From: Botryotinia globosa
Taxonomy: Eukaryota; Ascomycota; Leotiomycetes; Helotiales; Sclerotiniaceae
Direction of reading: 5' to 3'
DNA length: 64,000 nucleotides
Assembly: GCA_014898425.1 (NCBI GenBank)
Contig: RCSZ01000002.1
Coordinates: 2,232,001-2,296,000, forward strand
Positions 60,147 through 64,000 of this stretch are shown piece after piece. Numbering within the stretch: the first letter of the stretch is position 1; each line of letters starts with the position of its first letter. The position numbers and the translations under genes were made by a program. Under the pieces are notes generated by a model, which made no database searches, was not told the DNA's origin, and saw only the letters and a list, made by a program, of their open reading frames with translations.

Positions 60147-60880
60147 TTTTAATTTTTGCTTTCTTCCGCTCTATAGCTGTACTTTTTCAATTTTACACAA
60201 ACCTCAATGCATTTTTTGCAACTTGTGTAATCTATTTTTGTAATCCCTATTTGTTGTGGATCCGCGAGCTTGATTTGATTTGTATGTGGGGGCCCCTTTT
60301 TAAGATTCGCTTGTCTATACCAAATGCTTCAAGACAATCTTGGCTCCTAGTCATAGGAGTTCTAGGAATTGCATCTCACTCAACGATCCATTTCTGTTAT
60401 AGTTATAGAATTCTTTGGTGGATAAAGTCAGCCTTCCTTGGGGTTTCAGGTGATAGTCGTTCATCACATAACTTTTACGTGCACAGGAAAAACTCCATTC
60501 AGTAATACTACTATTTTGTTTTCTATGATCACGTACTCTATCTATTCCTTACGAAATGACTATTCCGTACTTACTTATTACTCACACCACTAATTCATTA
60601 TCGATATCATTGCTATATATATCAAAAAGAAAGGGTTTAAGATTTTGACATGATTGAACGGATAGGATATTACCCACAAAAGGGCTGTCGATTCTTGAGG
60701 GATTTAATCATTTTGAGAAGAGATTTTCTAAATTTTCCAAATTTTCGAAAGCTCTTGAGAAGGTTTACAAAGATCTACTTAATATATAGATCGATTTACT
60801 TCTATTTTTTCGTCCGTATAGTATATTACATAATACAACAATGGAACCCTTGAAACCAATTAAAAACTTCAAGTTATATA
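60147..60880. other. Intergenic, no gene seen
   Basis: Short frames (for example 60251-60505) have no support. Confidence 0.4.
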
Positions 60881-61345
60881 TAGTAAAACCTCTCTATAAG
60901 GATATCGGTTTTTGTGGTCATTTTTAAGGATATATAGAGGTATTTTTATATAGAGGTATTCGATTACTTTCAATCTGATAATAATTGACTTTCGATTAAT
61001 CCCGATTGGGTTATATTTTTATAAATGTAATTAAAATTTCGATATTTTTATTATATAATAATTAATTTTATTAATTTTATTAATCTAATAAGAATATATA
61101 TAATTCTAAGATTGAAATGTAATTAAATTCTCTATATAATATTATATTATAACTCAAATCCTGATAATTTTATTAATTCAATAAAAATACATATGATCCT
61201 AGGATTGAAAATTATAAGAATATCCTTATAAAAAAGTGTTAAGGATATAAGCTTTTTTTAGTCCTTTTATTTTTTGGGATTTAAAAAAAATAAGGATAAT
61301 AGAGGTTATCCTTGTAGGGGGGATCCTTATAGAGGGGTTTTACTA
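60881..61345. mobile_element. 465-bp pogo-like MITE
   Basis: Terminal inverted repeats TAGTAAAACCTCTCTATAAG (left) and TAGTAAAACCCCTCTATAAG (right, read inward) flanked by TA at 60879-60880 and 61346-61347. The AGTAAAACCTCTATAA-like ends resemble pogo/Tigger-type elements. The interior is AT-rich with no frame, and subterminal copies of ATATAGAGGTATT-like sequence occur near 60933-60960. Confidence 0.82.
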
Positions 61346-63740
61346 TACTCGACTCAAACCTTGCCAAGCAATCTACCGCTCTTAGTGTGATCCAACCAGC
61401 TTTCCCCTAAATCTAGATTTTTACTACCTCACTTAGCTCCCCCTCTTTGACACGTACCTCGGCACCATTCAATATTCACCTTGACATTCCAAATTACTCA
61501 ACTGCTGAAACGTCTAGATTTTCTGGGAGCTTATTACTTTATTTTGTTAATTAAATTAGAAAATAAATGGATCACTTCTCGAAGTCATTATGCTTATTCA
61601 AAACTCCAAGTTAATGACCAATAAGCTTTGAGATCGTTATATATATGAAAAAGAAATTTATATGGAAATTTGCATTGAATATCTTCTCGTCGATGTCATT
61701 GAAGATGATGTCACAACAGGGTGTCGTAAAGTCAGAGTTAAAGGTAGAACAATGTCGATGAAATAATACAAATTTACATACAACATGAGCACCACCGAAC
61801 ATGGTCATGACTTTCTGTACGATTCAGAATCTTCTAAAATCTTACCTGTGATATTTTCATTCTTCATTAAATCCAATGATTATTCGTAATTGTCGACATG
61901 TGAAATGGGGCCACATGACTATATGAAGCCTATTATGAATGCATCATAATCATTACCAAGTGATATCAAACCTGATCAGGGATATCACTGATCAGAAGAC
62001 TCGATATTATTTTCGAAAGAGCTTATTATAGAAGCAAAATATAGAGACTAAAACAAAGTGCTTTACTACATTATTACCGCAGATATACAACGCAACAACC
62101 AACGCTAAAGAATTTGAATGTAGAAATAAAATAATAAGCACAACAGGTCAATGCTGCCACACATCGATGACTTCCAAGAGAAATCAACAATATGAAACTA
62201 GTTTCTGCATCCATCGCACACTGATTCAGCTAAACGACATCATTGAGTTCACCTCTACAACAATCGAAACCTATCCTGCGGATCTCTTTCTTGGCCATTC
62301 TACAACAGAGTCCTCCTCCTTCTCCTCCTACAAAGTCATCGAATTCAGTTAACGAAGTTCATAAGACCAAACAATAGGAACCAAAACAGTAGGCAGAAGA
62401 GGAGCACATTGCCACGAACACTGCCAGGAACGAGTGCTCGAATTCAACTTCCTCCTCCTCCAACCTCGATACCTTCAACATCTTCAATCCAGCTCTCTGC
62501 TGCGCCGCAGACATCGTATCTACACTTCAATAGACTCTACATATCTCGATTCTTCGATTCTACAAATTTAAATTCTACAATTCAACAGTCGTCAGCGAGC
62601 AATGTAGAGCATTCGGGATTCAATTATATATTGGGAGTGATTCAGAATTCAGGAGTTTGATTCCATTAGGGTAAGTAGTAACTTTCAAACTTTATACATA
62701 CTATAGTATTATTTGAGACTTTTTGGTGTCGATATCGTGAATACAGTTATAAAACTATGATAGGTATATACCTGTTCAACTTTCAATAGTTCTAATCGAG
62801 AAATAGACAATAGCAATATATACATTACCATTGAGCCTATTATGAAGATTTTATACTCACTATCAAGGTGATACCAATAGCAATTATGTGCTCCCTGTAC
62901 ATGTGTTCCCTCAATTGTCAACTCCTTCTTGTAGACTATCAACCTGCTGCAGATAATGTGAAATTCCTATGCGTTCTCATTCTTTCCATTCGTAAGCTTC
63001 TTGAAGATGCGGGTGGTCCGTCTTAGCGTTGATATACTTTGTGAGAATTGCATGACTCTCTTCAAGATGTTCAATCTTCCTGATTACCCACAGGTATTTC
63101 GAGATGATATGACACGAGTGAACTTAAAATGAGGAATCTTTAGCAACTATTTCCTTATGAAAACTTAGAATACTCTCGAAAACCTCGTTGACTCCTGTTG
63201 GTTTGAGGAGTGTACCAATGATGCAGGACCTACGATGTAAGTTCTAATTCTCAAATGGTAGTCTAGTTCAAGAGCTAGCTATGCATAGAATAAGCAGTCC
63301 GTATATAGGCCTTGCTGTAGGACTAGCCCCTTGGTTGTAAACTATGAATGACTTAAAGCCATTCATTCATTCACTCCTGGTTCACACAGTTTCTAAGACT
63401 AATGAGGAGGAATTACCAAAAATATATACATGTGTAGCGGTTGAGATATGAGAAGAAGGAGCAGACTTGTTTGCGTTAGGATAATCCGATAAGATAGGTT
63501 GAAATAGGGTATTCCTTTATATCTGAAATGAACGTATGTCAGTAAGTGTGAAGACTAACGGAGCGCTGCCAAAATGAACTTGGAAATATCTCATGAAATG
63601 TTTGATTTGAATATCTTGGGAATTAACATGATAATCCATTAGAGATTGAATAATCAAAAGACATCTTTTTGATATCAAATTATCAAAGAATGAATTTGTT
63701 AAAATTTTCGAAAATTGAGAACAATTTCATCAGTCTATAC
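61346..63740. other. Long non-coding region, no gene supported
   Basis: 2.4 kb of AT-rich sequence. Frames at 62167-62352 and 62409-62660 are Ser/Thr-rich and unsupported. Confidence 0.4.
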
Positions 63741-63744
63741 ACCC

Positions 63745-64000
63745 ACTAATAGTCGGCTTTTATAAGCGGCCTCCTAGTTCCTAGTCGGGGAAAGCGGTTG
63801 TCCCCGGAAAGCGATTGTCCTCAAAAAACTTCGAAAATACTATAATGATTGAATTATATTAATTATAATCTTTATAAATTATATAATTATTAATAAAATA
63901 TTGATTCTTATTATTTATTTATTCTATTTATTATAATAAATAAAATTAAAGTTAAATGTGATAGATAATATTATTGAATTTAATAAGATTATAATAATTC
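63745..64000. mobile_element. Probable end of another AT-rich repeat element (truncated by window)
   Basis: A GC-richer stretch with the repeated motif GGGGAAAGCGGTTGTCC/CGGAAAGCGATTGTCC at about 63787-63822 is followed abruptly by about 160 bp of nearly pure A/T. This layout, ordered terminal sequence then AT-rich interior, resembles the two other TIR elements. The other end lies outside the window. Confidence 0.45.

Overview
This window is nuclear DNA from a filamentous ascomycete. Genes are split by short introns (45-122 bp, GT...AG, with CTAAC/CTGAC-like branch points), and they encode typical fungal proteins: class II myosin, Yme2/Rna12, Spt20, an Emi1-type twin-Cx9C protein, ribosomal protein S19, GH10+CBM1, GH12 and GH92 enzymes, and DUF7580. 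Intergenic spacers are long and AT-rich, and transposon remnants are present. The mix of plant-wall enzymes and AT-rich islands suggests a plant-associated leotiomycete, possibly Sclerotiniaceae; that placement is inference, not proven here.

Layout. 1-2669 (-): N-terminal half of a myosin II heavy chain, cut by the window edge. 3669-7684 (+): Red1/ZFC3H1-like nuclear RNA-surveillance scaffold. 9010-10664 (+): DAL5/TNA1-type transporter. 12458-14437: decayed alkylsulfatase. 14820-16391 (-): unknown gene split by a 1,070-bp TIR element. 17148-18119 (-): secreted protein. 18696-18852: possible solo LTR. 19125-21764 (-): Yme2, divergent from the Emi1-like gene at 22060-22761 (+). 23203-26088 (-): Spt20 of SAGA. 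28006-28941 (+): GH12 glucanase with a premature stop. 30270-31035 (+): rps19. 32445-35033 (+): GH92 mannosidase.

35-47 kb is an accessory, decaying region: a frameshifted DUF7580 gene (-) divergent from a zinc-finger gene (+), a small membrane protein (-), an MFS pseudogene, an oligopeptide-transporter relic, and a SUR7-like gene with an internal stop. 48968-53040 (-) encodes a 1,262-residue acidic, repeat-bearing nuclear-type protein of unknown function. 55818-57392 (-) is a nine-exon GH10 xylanase with a CBM1 domain and a 5-nt microexon. 59-64 kb is mostly non-coding: a second copy of the 15-kb TIR element in opposite orientation, an intron-containing tRNA-Ser(GCU), a pogo-like MITE, and the start of a further repeat at the right edge.

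The intact housekeeping genes (motor, RNA decay, mitochondrial DNA maintenance, transcription, translation) occupy 0-7, 19-26, 30-31 and 49-53 kb. Secreted carbohydrate-active genes, transporters and pseudogenes lie between them. No operon-like cluster or biosynthetic cluster is visible. The most unusual items are the microexon, the two-copy TIR family, the GH12 gene with two frame-compensating insertions, the divergent DUF7580/zinc-finger pair and the repeat-rich 1,262-residue protein.
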